Assembly: GCA_028023455.1 (NCBI GenBank)
Contig: JAQFVV010006341.1
Location: forward strand, 498,001-562,000
Direction of reading: 5' to 3'
DNA from: Epiperipatus broadwayi
Lineage: Eukaryota > Onychophora > Udeonychophora > Euonychophora > Peripatidae
DNA length: 64,000 bases
Below, piece after piece: positions 39,099 through 50,314 of this stretch. The notes beneath the pieces were generated by a model. That model searched no databases. It was not told the origin of the DNA and saw only the letters and a program-made list of their open reading frames with translations. The translations under genes were made by a program, and so were the position numbers. The stretch's first letter is position 1. Every line of letters begins with the position of its first letter.

Positions 39099-39606
39099 TA
39101 TAGAGCTCGCAAAACAAATTCTTAACAAGCTTTGTAGAATACCCACAACCTCTGACCAGTTTTTACTACTGGCATCCTCAGTAAATTGCTAGGATATTCA
39201 ATCATTAAATTAAAAATACTAGGACAAGCCCAGCACTTTATCTAATGTATAACTATTAAGTAGAAACTCTGAATTTTTCAGACATCCATATGTCTTCCAA
39301 TCCAGCTATCTAACTTAAATAACCACATGGGACTGAACTAAGTTCATATACACCATATATTAATAGCTTTAACAATATAAAATTGCCAAAGCCATCATAG
39401 CAAAAAATAAAATTATAAAAAAATCAAGTCAGATGTCACATGACTTAATTTAATAAGCTTGTAAGGATGCCAGTAGCAAAAATCAGTCTGAGGTTGGGGG
39501 TATTCTACAAAGCTTGTTAAGAGTTTGTTTTGCGAGCTCTATATATACCATTTGTAAACACAAGCTTATTAAATTAAATCATGTGACATCTGACTTGATT
39601 TTTTTG
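39099..39606. mobile_element. Family B foldback, copy 1
   Basis: Two interlocking inverted pairs. 39099-39177 (AGAGCTCGCAAAACAAA, AAGCTTTGTAGAATACCC) is inverted at 39461-39547. 39413-39463 (ATCAAGTCAGATGTCACATG) is inverted at 39561-39606. The middle is related to the middle of 44755-45555. It has no coding frame. Confidence 0.8.
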
Positions 39607-39610
39607 TAAT

Positions 39611-40470
39611 TGTATTAGTGCTCTAATTGTTTGTCTCCAATTTTAAAACTGGCTTATTCAATTGTGATCTTTAAACATTAAGGATATTTTAAATAAAATA
39701 TTTTGGATTTTAATGGAATTCTTATGCAGGTTGGAACATTTTAAAGTGTGTTTTAAGACCAGTGACTTAAGAACTTATAAATTGTCTAGAAGTGTTTAAA
39801 AAAAAAAGAAAGAAAAATTATTTTCTTTTTAGGGATTGATTTATAAATTTATCTTTATGCTTATAATATTTTTGCTAGTAATGTATTCATAGTTTATGTA
39901 TATCATGTATGGATACTGGAGTTCTCAAAACATATTTGTGTAGTTTTTTCAACAAAGGGTAACATGGACATATGGTATAGGATTGTTTAACGAATAGTAT
40001 GGATGAATGGATGTGCATTTGAAGATAATGTATTATTTTATAAACTATTGATTTATAATGTTTAGGCCTAATTATTTTTATTATTAATATAAGGTGTTTT
40101 ATCATCTTTCATATCATGTTTATAGTGTTATTCTTATATGGAAAATAATATAAGTTTGCAACTATTTTTATAGGATATTTTGAACTATGCCTTAAAGTCA
40201 TAGATGACTTACATATTGTTTTTGATGTTTGTTTCAGGTTATTTATATTAGTGATATGATGGAATTTTGCATTTGTAGATAAATGTGGATGTTTAATTAT
40301 CCTATCATTTTATTTATTGGTGTTAGTGACAAGATGTTGAGGATTAGTGTTACAATCTCCATCTTTATTTGTTTTGATATTATCAGAATAATTTTTGAAA
40401 TGATATTAATATTCATAGCATGAATATTGGATGGGCAAAGAATTGATATAAGATTCTTTATTCAAACTTA
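39611..40470. other. Non-coding DNA
   Basis: No gene or repeat recognised. Confidence 0.5.
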
Positions 40471-41092
40471 AATAAGCATTTATTTCTATAGCGTGATGTT
40501 TATAATTGTAATACATTAAATATCAGCCTTTTACAGCTATTGTACATGTGCTTTTACGAGTGTTAAATAATAAATGAATACTTTCACTGCCAATACAAGA
40601 TATAGCATTTAAGAAAGAATAAAATGAATCCACTTATTCTTTCCGAACCCAAATGTTTATATATGGACAAATCTTAAGTACTGGCAAAGAAATCATGAAG
40701 ATAGATCATTCACTTTAAATTACAGTTCGCATTGTCTGACTGATATTTAATGTATTACAATTATAAACATCATGCTATATAAATAAATGCTTATTTACAT
40801 ATGTTTAAGTTTTATTTGAAAGTGACATTTAGTAAATTCTAAGTAATTTCGTCGACATCATTCAGTCAGACAACGCGAACTGTAATTTAAAGTGAATGAT
40901 CTATCTTCACGCTTTCTTTGCCAGTACTTAAGATTTGCCCATATATAAACATTTGGGTTCGGAAAGAATAAGTGGATTCATTTTATTCTTTCTTAAATGC
41001 TATATCTTGTATTGGCAGTGAAAGTATTCATTTACTATTTAACACTCATAAAAGCGCATGTACAGTAGCTGTAAAAGGCTGATATTTAATGT
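40471..41092. mobile_element. Nested inverted repeat A-B-A'-B'
   Basis: Segment 40471-40527 is inverted at 40739-40794. Overlapping segment 40515-40740 (~225 bp, containing CCTTTTACAGCT and CCCAAATGTTTATATATGG) is inverted at 40861-41092. The arms are close to identical with a few substitutions. The unpaired spacer is 40795-40860. It has no coding frame. Confidence 0.85.
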
Positions 41093-41399
41093 ATTAAACT
41101 TAAATAGTTATTTTGTGTAAGCATAGAAAATTATACAACATCCCCAATTGGACGACATAGTTTGTTAAACACGTAAATGAAAGTTTCTTTCACTAATCAC
41201 ATATTTAGAATGATAGATTTTGAAATAAAGAGAGAACTTTATTTAATCATAGGTGGTAGATATTTTTTTTAAGAATTTAAATTTATTATTAAAACATTAT
41301 TATAATTATTTTTAATTTGAATATATGAAATTATAAGATCTTTTTAACTATTATATCTGATATTATTAATAAAATGTTTATTTGATTCTTAATTTTTGC
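41093..41399. other. Non-coding DNA
   Basis: Nothing recognised. Confidence 0.5.
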
Positions 41400-42578
41400 C
41401 TTTGTCTTCATTCATCATCATCATCAACCATTATCATTCCACTGCAGGATGAAGGTCTCTCCAAGTCCAATCCATCTTTTTCTATCTTTAGCTTCTCTTC
41501 TCCGCATCCCCCTGCACACTTTCTTATTTCATCCACCCATCTAACATGTGGTCTCTTTCTGTGTCTTTTACAATCTCTTGGAATCCAGTTTAAAATTTCA
41601 ATTGTCCATCTGTTATCATCTCTTCTAACAATATGTCCAGCCCAACTCCACTTCAGTCTTTTAATTTTTTCAATGAGGTCACTAACACCTGTTTGTTCTC
41701 TTATCCATACATTGTGTTTTCGATCCCTTCTTGTTATTCCCAACATGCATCTCTCCATACTTCTTTGAGTGGTCTGAAGTCTCTGTATTGCTCTTCTATT
41801 AAGTGTCCAAGTCTCAGATCCATAAGTAAAAACTGTCAAAACACATTTATTAAAAACCTTCCTTTTCAAACATATAGGCATATTTCCTTTCAGTATCAAG
41901 TTATTTCTACCAAAAGCACTCCAACCAAGTTTAATTCTATGATTAATTTCATCTATTATAATTTCCATCTGTATTAATAAGCCGACTAAGGTATTTGTAA
42001 CTGTTAACTTCTTCTAACTCATCATAATCAATCTTTATTGTCATATTTTGAGAAAATCTATTAAACATTACTTTAGTCTTTTTAACATTTATCTTTAGGC
42101 CTACTTTCATCTGATAACTCATGCAACATTTCCTGTAGCTCTAAAGCATTATTTGCAAAAACAACTACGTCATCTGCAAAATCTAAATGGCTTAAATAAT
42201 CTCCATTTACTTTCACTTCTTTAGCTTCACATTTTAATCCACAAAATACTTCTTGCAGCACTGCTGTAAAAAGTTTTGGAGATATGGAGTCACACTGTCT
42301 TACACCCTTTTCAATGTTGATTTTCCTACTATCATTATGTAATCTAATTGTTGCTGTTGCATTTTTATAAATATTCTTCAAAATATGACAATATCCTGGA
42401 TCTACACCTTGATGATCCAACTTTAATCACTGAAGAAATGTTTATAGAATCAAATGCCTTTTCATAGTCTATAAATCCTAAGCATAATGGCAACTCATAT
42501 TCATTTGTCCTTTCTATAATTTCTCTCAATACCTGGATATGATCTACTGTACTAACACCACTTTTAAATCCAGCTTGT
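41400..42578 (-). pseudogene. 5'-truncated RTE-like LINE, least decayed
   Basis: Minus-strand copy starting inside the RT at 42578. Frame 42420-42082 has the RT core with GVRQCDSISPKLFTAVLQEVF and an intact LDFADDVVVF catalytic block. After a frameshift, frame 41968-41408 (186 codons, the longest in the window) has the whole C-terminal domain: KRKVFNKCVLTVFTYGSETW, then LKWSWAGHIVRRDDNRWTI and HVRWVDEIRKCAGG. The 3' end is GATGATGATGATGAATGA at 41405-41422. It retains more open frame than the copies at 5.1 and 22.4 kb, so it is probably the youngest of the set. Confidence 0.92.
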
Positions 42579-42830
42579 CTTCATTATCATCATCCATATA
42601 CAGTAATCAGAAAATCCAAATCACACGAGTATAATAACATTTGAGTTATATGAGTACATAAAAGTCTCTTCATTAAAGTTCACATTGTGTAGTGTTGGAG
42701 TTATCTTAATGTTTTTAAGTTTATTTAGATTAGATTATCTTTATTTTAATTATGATAAAACTTCATGGGATATTGAGTATGAACAAAATTCCTTTCTTAT
42801 TCAATGCATTATTAGTGTTATCATATGATA

Positions 42831-42928
42831 TTCAAACGGAAGTCAATCTCCAATAATGCGCTATTTTTTAAATATTATTTCTTACATTTAAAAAATAGCG
42901 CATTATCGGAGATTAACTTCCGTTTGAA
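42831..42928. repeat. Family C palindrome
   Basis: 43-bp arms (42831-42873, 42886-42928) beginning TTCAAACGGAAGTCAATCTC, with a 12-bp loop and two or three mismatches. They carry the AATAATGCGCTA word shared with the hairpin inside the MITE at 36.5 kb. The sequence after the right arm (TTTTCAGCGCTTTA) is shared too, so this is a repeat family rather than a local event. Confidence 0.85.
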
Positions 42929-43164
42929 TAATTTCAAAATTTTCAGCGCTTTAATTAATAATAGGTTTACATATGTTATTGGATAAGAGTAATCGAATAT
43001 AAAGTTTCATTATTATGTTATAACCGGATCTCTTTATTTATGATTCATGATTAAAATAATTGCATAAAAAATGTCTTATGATTTATGATGTTATAACGAT
43101 GGTGTGATTGAAACCCGAGATAGAAAAAAATATATTAAACCACTAAACATCACATGATCACTAT

Positions 43165-43386
43165 CTCATCTAATGCTGGAGGGTTGCATTAGATCCTAAG
43201 ATCTAGGTGCAGTGCTCTCAGATCCAAGGCTCCTCACTGATGAAGGCCACAAGCCAGAAACTAGTCTGGGGATATTGGATGAGTAGGCATTAGATAGGGA
43301 TTTTATGCACAAGCCTTCTGGCATCCATTGATTGCTCTTGTTAGCACAAGATGGCACTACTATATGGAGAGTGTTGTTTTGTTTTG
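43165..43386 (+). repeat. Dispersed repeat family A, copy 2
   Basis: Differs from copy 1 (2530-2748) at only a handful of positions. It is preceded at about 43138-43170 by the same AAACCACTAAACATCACATG segment found at 2278 onward, implying that the unit includes that upstream piece. The core at 43237-43264 is identical to that of copy 1. Confidence 0.8.
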
Positions 43387-44091
43387 AATTGTTTAAAAAA
43401 AATATATTATTGTAGAAAATATAATAATCGACAGTTTTTGAAAGTGGGCATCGAGTGGGGGCTGGCATTGGTTGATAATAAGGATACAATATAAATATAT
43501 GAATGCCTGTGCTTCTGCGAATTATTAAGAAATGTACATATATAATAGTAATGTTAATGTGTAAAGATTTGTATGGATTACTGAGGTATGGCAGACTAAA
43601 TTGGTTAATTAAATCTAGACATTACAGCTCCTTATAAATTAGTTTTTGTATTCTCTTTAGTGCTAATATCTTTCTGATAACTCAGTTCAGAGGAAATTAC
43701 ATCTGTGTGCACATGAGTAATTTTAATTAATCAAATTATTTGAGTAAATTAATGATTTAACATTAAATTCAATGTTCATATTATAAGTCTTGTCTCATTT
43801 CTATTGTATACTCAAATAGTTTGTGTTCCTGAGCATGTTAACATTCTAGGCTGGAAATAAATCAGAATATAAATGAAAAAGGAATTAGGATATTATAACA
43901 TGATATATTACTTCATTATATGTAATGTTTCATAATGGACGTGGTGCTCCAGAAATCTATTTTGTAAATATCTTGATTATAAATGAAATGACTGAATGAT
44001 TTAACCCTTAGTTTAACTCTCACATGGATGATTATAAGCACAATAAACACCACATGATCACCATTTCTTATGCTTGCTCATAGCTGTTATT

Positions 44092-44313
44092 AAAACAGGC
44101 AAATCTCTCTATACATATTGCCACTCAGTGCAAGCCAGAGCAATCAGTGGATTCCAGAAGGCTCACTGACAAAGACCACACGTCAGAAACTAGTCTGGGG
44201 ATATTGGATGAGTAGGCATTAGATGGGGATTTTATGCACAAGTCTTCTGGCATCCATTGATTGCTCTGGCTTGCACTGAGTGGCAATACGTATAGAGAGT
44301 TTTGCCTGTTTTA
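44092..44313. mobile_element. Family A copy with 70-bp inverted arms
   Basis: The left arm 44092-44163 (AAAACAGGCAAATCTCTCTA, GCAAGCCAGAGCAATC) is inverted at 44240-44313 (ending GAGAGTTTTGCCTGTTTT). The loop holds the family A centre with a core at 44166-44193. This is the best view of a complete family A unit: terminal inverted arms around a structured centre. Other copies keep one arm only. Confidence 0.85.
44166..44193 (+). ncRNA. Hammerhead-like core with changed stem
   Basis: CTGACAA, A, stem GAC/GTC closing CACAC, A, GAAAC. Both sides of the middle stem pair differ from GGC/GCC in copies 1 and 2, keeping pairing. The first block is degraded (CTGACAA), so this copy is probably inactive. 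Confidence 0.35.
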
Positions 44314-44464
44314 GTGGATGATTATAAATTGAATGATTATCATTATAATTATTAATAGAAACTGAATTCAGAATCTTTATGAGGTATAAAACTTTTTTTT
44401 CTGTATCCATTACTATATATATATGAAAATAGTAAATATATGAACTAACTAAAGGAAAAATAAA

Positions 44465-44610
44465 AAATAATGAAAAACAACACACGATTACTTCTCTATA
44501 AAACTGCTTCATATTTCAACTAGCAGACTGTGCTTTCTGATGAAAATCAGTCTGCTGGTTGAAATATAAAAGCAGTTTTATAGAGAAAGTAATTGTGTGT
44601 TGTTTTTTAT
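44465..44610. repeat. Family G hairpin with ribozyme-like loop
   Basis: Arms of about 57 bp (44469-44526 and 44548-44606) with AACACACGATTACTTCTCT and TAAAACTGCTTCATATTTC pair almost perfectly. The loop and inner right arm form the core at 44537-44566. Confidence 0.9.
44537..44566 (+). ncRNA. Hammerhead-like core, family G
   Basis: CTGATGA, one A, then a 6-bp stem AATCAG/CTGGTT (one T-G pair) closing the tetraloop TCTG, then GAAATA. This has the longest regular stem II among the cores here, but part of it also pairs in the larger hairpin arm, so two folds compete. Confidence 0.4.
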
Positions 44611-44754
44611 TATATATATACATAAGCTTATAATTAAATATTAAGTTTACAAATAAATATTAGTAAATACAGTAATTAAATTTTTTTATTTGTTTTGAAA
44701 AGGACAAAAAGTATATAATTGTCACTTAGGAGCCCTTTCAAGACTATCCTCTGT

Positions 44755-45555
44755 AATAAACAATGAGGATTGTCAATTCCTCAACAAGCTTTGTGATAAA
44801 TGCTGAGCCAGAGCCAGCATTTAAAATATCCCTGTCAGGATCCCCCCCCAAACCCTGACCATGGTTTCATGTTTTGGCACTCCTCAGAGGGGTGCCAGGG
44901 TAGGTTCAGACACTAGATCTAAAAATACCAACCCAAAGCCAAGCACTTATCTAAAAGTTATCTATTGAATGGAAAATCTGAAATTTTCAGACACCTACAT
45001 GTCTTCAAACCCAGCTATCCAACTCAAATAGCTGTATGGTGCTGATAGATCTTCAGCCATACCATATATTAGTAGTCTTAGCAATATAACATGCATAAGA
45101 CTTAAGGAAGGGGCTATAAATAGTCAAAATAAAGAGTCATAGATCACATGACCCTATTCTCTTAAGCTTGTAAGTTATAAACTAATATATGGTATGGCTG
45201 AAGATCTATCAGTTCCATATAGCTATTTGAGTTGGATAGCTGAGTTTGAAGACATGTAGGTGTCTGAAAATTTCAGATTTTCCACTCAATAGATAACTTT
45301 TAGATAAGTGCTTGGCTTTGGGTTGGTATTTTTAGATCTAGTGTCTGAACCTACCCTGGCACCTCTCTGACGAGTGCCAAAGCATGAAACCATGGTCAGG
45401 GGTTTGGGGGGGGGGGTTCCTGACAGAGATATTTTAAATGCTGATTCTGGGTAAGCATTTATCACAAAGCTAGTTGAGTAATTGGCAATCCTCATTGTTT
45501 ATAATTTACAAGCTTAAGAGAATAGGGTCATGTGATCTATGACTCTTATTTTGAC
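44755..45555. mobile_element. Family B foldback, copy 2
   Basis: Arms of about 320 bp (44755-45075 and 45183-45511) are inverted copies. They include ACAATGAGGATTGTCAATT, CCAACCCAAAGCCAAGC and a C-run at 44846 mirrored by a G-run at about 45407. A second pair, 45140-45182 and 45512-45555 (CACATGACCCTATTCTCTTA), is also inverted. The layout is the same as at 39099-39606, with larger arms. It has no coding frame. Confidence 0.85.
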
Positions 45556-46138
45556 TATCCTCTGTAATCTTGGTCAACTAGTACTTTAGTCAACTTTCCC
45601 ATAATTCCGTGAATTTTAACGTTAGCTGCCTCCTTATTGATTAAGTTTTGCCTCTATTTATATATTAGCATAGCTTCCATTATTTTTATTTTTTTTGTTT
45701 TATTGTTTTAATTACTGTATTTACTAATATTTAATTATAAGTTTATGTATATTACTTCAAAGAAATACAGACATCGATTTATAATATTACATATATATTA
45801 ATTATAATTTGTTAATATTTTAAAGTCAAATAATATATGTAATATTCTTAAAATTAAATTTGCATATTTGTATAAATGTTTTTTTAGTTCTGATGAAAGC
45901 CATTGACCTGTCAAAATTGCTAATAAGATAAAATCAAAGATTACTAAAAACATAGCATTCAAGCACATAGAAGTGAGTTTTTTAAAGACAGAAATTTTAA
46001 ACTACTTTCAATATAAAATTTATTCCAATGATTTATTTTGGAAAATTATATTCTGAGAGAAACATCATTTATCAATAATTTTTCATCTGCCAGTTATCTC
46101 ATAGTTAATAAAGTATATACTTTTTATTGTAAAATATA
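45556..46138. other. Non-coding DNA
   Basis: No gene seen. CTGATGAAAGCC occurs at about 45891 but without a matching stem or GAAA. Confidence 0.45.
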
Positions 46139-46530
46139 TTTAATATCTATTCATTAAATGGCTAAGCGCTTTCAAGGGTCAAAGCCCTCATAATCATAGC
46201 CGTATTATAAACTATAATAAATTGACTCGGAGTGATGCAAATTTATGCAAATGAAATGATTACGCATTCCATTTCTTGGATATTTTGTAGCAAGAGTCTT
46301 TTCTATTGATGGCGTCGCCATCTCTAGATATAAAGAAAGCTTCTTTTATCTTTCTTTTAAGATCGTGCCGCTCTCTGCACACCACCACTGGATTTCCAGG
46401 TTGACAATCATGCCCAGCTGAAGCCATTTAATGAATACATATTAAAATAAAAATAATAATATATATTTTTTTTATTTGTTTTTAGCTTTGTGTGCTTGTG
46501 CGTGTTAGCGCATTTTATATATTTTGATTC
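46139..46530. mobile_element. Family F copy 2
   Basis: TTAATATCTATTCATTAAATG (about 46139) is inverted at 46421-46444 with one mismatch. The core at 46160-46201 and the following TTGTGTGCTTGTGCGTG tail match the insertion at 6957-7313. Segments such as GATGGCGTCGCCATC in the middle have no counterpart there. It has no coding frame. Confidence 0.7.
46160..46201 (-). ncRNA. Hammerhead-like core, family F copy 2
   Basis: Outer stem GGCTA/TAGCC, TGATTATGA, hairpin GGG/CCC, TTGAAAGCGCT. The core words equal those at 7059-7101, while both stems differ in a pairing-preserving way. Confidence 0.4.
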
Positions 46531-46949
46531 ATAATTAGCCACAAAGTATAAACTGTTTGCTTATGTAAAATATATTAGTGTAAATATAGTTTGTGCAGTG
46601 ATTAAATGATAAAATCTTGAGTTCAATGTCCATTCAAATGCTCATATTTTTTGTGAATTCTTACAGATTTTTAGATCTTATAACTACGTAACGTATATTT
46701 ACAGAATTACTTCATGATTTTCCATCATATAATAATATGAATGATTAAAAAACAGACTAAGAATATGCAGGAAAGGTTATTTCTGGATCTTTGCCATTAC
46801 TTTAATAAAACTGGATGCTAACTCAAAGCACTTTAACAGACATATTTTTTTAAATCACAGCTCCATTAACACAAATCGAGAAAAAAATATGAAGCAACTC
46901 TTTATATAAATTTTTTTTTTTTCATCATGATTATGCCATCTAGTGTAAA

Positions 46950-47086
46950 CTTTAATAATTAATAGTTGCTAGGTGATATTAATTAATAAATCCATATTCA
47001 GTTCTGCTCTATTTAATATCACCAGATTAATTTCTAGCTTATGCTTTTATCAGAGAGATTTGTATCTTGGAGCAGCCATGGGACTC
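46950..47086 (-). repeat. Family A fragment, inverted
   Basis: Diverged minus-strand match. The core at 47026-47053 reads CTGATAA, stem AGC/GCT, then GAAAT on the minus strand: again a changed but paired stem. Confidence 0.6.
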
Positions 47087-49374
47087 TTTTAATAAATTTC
47101 ACTACAATAATATACAAGTAATCTTCTTGGAGTTTTTTGTAGTTTAATATAATACATGCTTTTAAAAACTCCATAATTTTACACTTTCTTATTTTTAATG
47201 GCTTTTTTTATTGTTTTCTTCCAATGTTTCAATTGGTTAGCACTCTTCTTTAGGACTTAATTTTGTATGCATTTTTTTTTATACTTGTGCAGTTGTTTGC
47301 TGTGTTTATTTTTAAAAAATAATTATTCTTTCACATATAATCTGTTTTATATATGTAAATATTTTTTTTTCTTTATCATAACTAGATTATTAGTTTTGTC
47401 TGTTTTTAGCACCATAACCTTTTTTCATAGTGTTTTTTAAAAGTATTTATAGCGATCATGTATGTATTTATCTTTGTTAATAGTTACATTATTTTTCTTA
47501 TTTTATTTTGAAGTTCTTAATTCCATTTTGGAAATCTTTAAATAATTTATATTTTTATTGCTAAGAATATTTTTCATGTTTATATTTTCCAAATTATAGA
47601 TTTCATATATTTCTAAATTATATTTGTTATAATATCTTTTCAGATTATATTTTTAGTTATACACATTTATTTTATTATTTTTGTGAGGCATAATGTATAT
47701 ACTTTAATCCATTTTATAAAAAGTTTGTTTCTTCTTCAGTTAAATTTATTTTCACATGATGTATGAAATATAAAATTCATATTAATTGCATTTTCTTTTT
47801 ATTCTTCGTAATTTTTTCCCATGCTTTTCTTTCAGTTTATTATCTATATTGTATTTCTTTTTGATGCACAAAGTTGTAAACATTTTTCTGCCAAGGCTAT
47901 TTTCTTCTTGCTTTTTAGGAGTTTTTTTATTTCGAATAATCTTCTTTTACATTGGTAACTTTTCTTTAAATATTTTAATTTTCATTCTTAATATAAATTG
48001 TTTGTTTTGTATAACTTTTTTTAGTTTGTAATCTTGGAATAATATTCAATATTTTTAATTTTTTTAAAAAGATATATGATTATTTGTTTTGATTATAATC
48101 TTATAAAACATTTGAAGGTTGGCGCTAATGTAGTTATGGTCAATCTGTTTGATGAAACTAAATATTATTTACTATAAACACAATAAAAATAAAATGTATA
48201 TATTTGTTACTGAATTTTTGCCTACAAGAATATATTACATTTATAATACACTTTAAATGTATATAGGTGAAGTTAATAAAATTATTTGCAAAAAAAGAAA
48301 TGACTCCAAAAGAAAAATATCATTGTGAACATTCCAAACACAATCAATCGAAGGGATGCCTGCTTTACAATATCAAAAAAATGGACAGGATAATGATTTG
48401 CATAAATTTGCATTCATTATGTTTAACACATAATAATGGCTATGAATATGGAGTAAATATACTCCAAAATCACTAAGCTAAATGTTGTTATTTGTGAAAA
48501 TTTTATTAATTTCACCTATATACATTTAAGGAGTAATACAAGTATTACAATCGATTGGCGAAGCAAATTATTCATTAAAGAATATAAATTACATAAAATA
48601 AAATAAAAAAATTGAAATAAAAATAATTTATTTATCAAACCAAAATCAGTTATTTAATTATCAATGACAAATAAAATGTCCATAGAAATGAAAATCCATA
48701 AGAGATGTCTGCGTTTATTTTTGAACTTATTGCTACAATAATATATTAAATAAAAGGAAGAAAGTAATATATTTTGCAATAAAAATACATATGACCAAAA
48801 GAAAGCAAAATATAGTTCATATACCAAATATATTTAAAATAAAAGGAAGCAATATTTATCATATATTCATGATAAATTCAAAAGTGAGCATTGTTAATCA
48901 AAAATAAATGTGGATATTCGTTATAGATTTGAATTTGGTTAATCTGTACTTCTTTTTGTTTGGCACATAAATATTTTTATGGCATAATATATTATTTTCT
49001 TGATTTTTTTAATTTTTTAGTATTCAGATTTTTTTATAATTATTCCAACTCAAAATTTAAAACAAAAATTATAAACTACATCTGTAATCTGCTTAACATT
49101 TAAAAGAAAAAATGCACTCATAAAAGACCATCCCCAATGTTATTTTGTTTATAAAGAAAACATTTTAAAAAAATCAACTTTTACAATCAAAAGAAATCAA
49201 AATTTTTTTTATTTCTGTTTTAAGTGATTGCTAAAACACTTTTTAATCTAAGCTTTTTTAAAAGATATAAACATCCTCTTGCATGAATCATAGAAAACTT
49301 ACAGAAAATGGTATTATGAAATATAATTTTTTTCTACAGAACAGACTTTTTCATACCTGCACTTATATATGTAA
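47087..49374. other. Non-coding, strongly AT-rich
   Basis: T-rich then A-rich DNA. The 81-codon frame at 47786-48031 is a low-complexity Phe/Leu/Ile run and is treated as chance. No element recognised. Confidence 0.5.
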
Positions 49375-49550
49375 TGTATAGGGGTTTGAACTCAGACTTT
49401 CACATGATCCTCAACCATCCATGCTATTTCATACCACTGATAAACTTGATTACACACATGTCAAAAAGATAGATAATCACCAATATACGTATTTAGTGCT
49501 AAACCAGCACTCATCAGTTGGTCCAGATTATCATCTCCACACATATATAC
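49375..49550 (-). repeat. Family E repeat, copy 1
   Basis: Read on the minus strand: a degenerate core at 49516-49487 (CTGATGA, stem GTGCT/AGCAC, then TAAATA), then a GGTGATTATCTATCTTTT segment, then TCAGTGGTATGA and GTCTGAGTTCAAACCCC, which resemble A- and B-box regions of a tRNA promoter. It is homologous to 50191-50314. It may be a tRNA-derived SINE with a ribozyme-like head; the class is unsettled. Confidence 0.5.
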
Positions 49551-50142
49551 AATCAAAGTTAAGATAGTCAATCTTCATACTTTAATGAACAGGCTTCAAA
49601 CTACATCACCCCACAACTCCTCAGCCATCCATTTCATTGAAAATCTGATGATGGAATGCTCAAAGCCCACCTTAATGCCAATCTTCTCATCCTACCCATA
49701 TGAAATTTGGTCTGCAAACACCTCTACAATAAGCAAACCAGGCACTGCCCTGAAATATTTTGTGTCATATTGCATTGGCATTGATTTCTAAGACATTTGA
49801 AAGAAATCCATTTGATATAAGTATATTAATTTTTGATTGCAAATTTTACCCGTTAATGTAAATAAAAGCATAAAAATGTTAAGAACTGATTAAAGAAATA
49901 CTATGATTTTTTTAAAACAAAATACAAATTTGTAGTTGTGAAAATGCATGATTCCCTTTTAGACGTCAAATTTTATTTTCATTTTCTATTTCAACTGACT
50001 TGCAGCTATCTTCAGAGATTTTATTAATCTCTGATGCCAAAACAGAAAATGGAAAAGAGCTTGGTGTGATTGATTCTATCCCTTGGACAAATGATTAACG
50101 TACATAAAAACAGTAGTTAAAATTAATTACTTTCATTTTACA

Positions 50143-50314
50143 TATAGGGGATTTGAACTCAGAGTTTTAAACAACCTTCAGCTATCCACACTGATGAGTT
50201 CTGGTCCAGCATGAAATATGTATGTTGGTGATTATTTATCTTTTCTACATATGTGTGATCATAGTGTGTTAGTTGAAGGGTGCTTGAAACTCTGAGTTCC
50301 AATCCCCTATAATT
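50143..50314 (+). repeat. Family E repeat, copy 2, inverted ends
   Basis: The plus strand carries CTGATGAGTTCTGGTCCAGC with GAAATATG at 50191-50220. Then comes the shared GGTGATTATTTATCTTTTC, and a B-box-like CTCTGAGTTCCAATCCCC near 50293-50310. The beginning, ATAGGGGATTTGAACTCAGAG (50143), is the inverse of the end, giving ~25-bp inverted ends. Confidence 0.6.
50191..50220 (+). ncRNA. Hammerhead-like core, family E
   Basis: CTGATGA is followed directly by stem II GTTCTGG/CCAGCAT (one mismatch, one G-T), then GAAATATG. There is no extra base between the first block and the stem, so it matches the canonical spacing better than the other families. Confidence 0.4.

Noticed and set aside
45890-45925. 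CTGATGAAAGCC as a ribozyme-like core
   Set aside because: No matching stem strand and no GAAA follow; a word match only.
47786-48031. 81-codon Phe/Leu/Ile-rich frame resembling a membrane protein
   Set aside because: It reflects a T-rich stretch; the hydrophobicity is a composition artefact.
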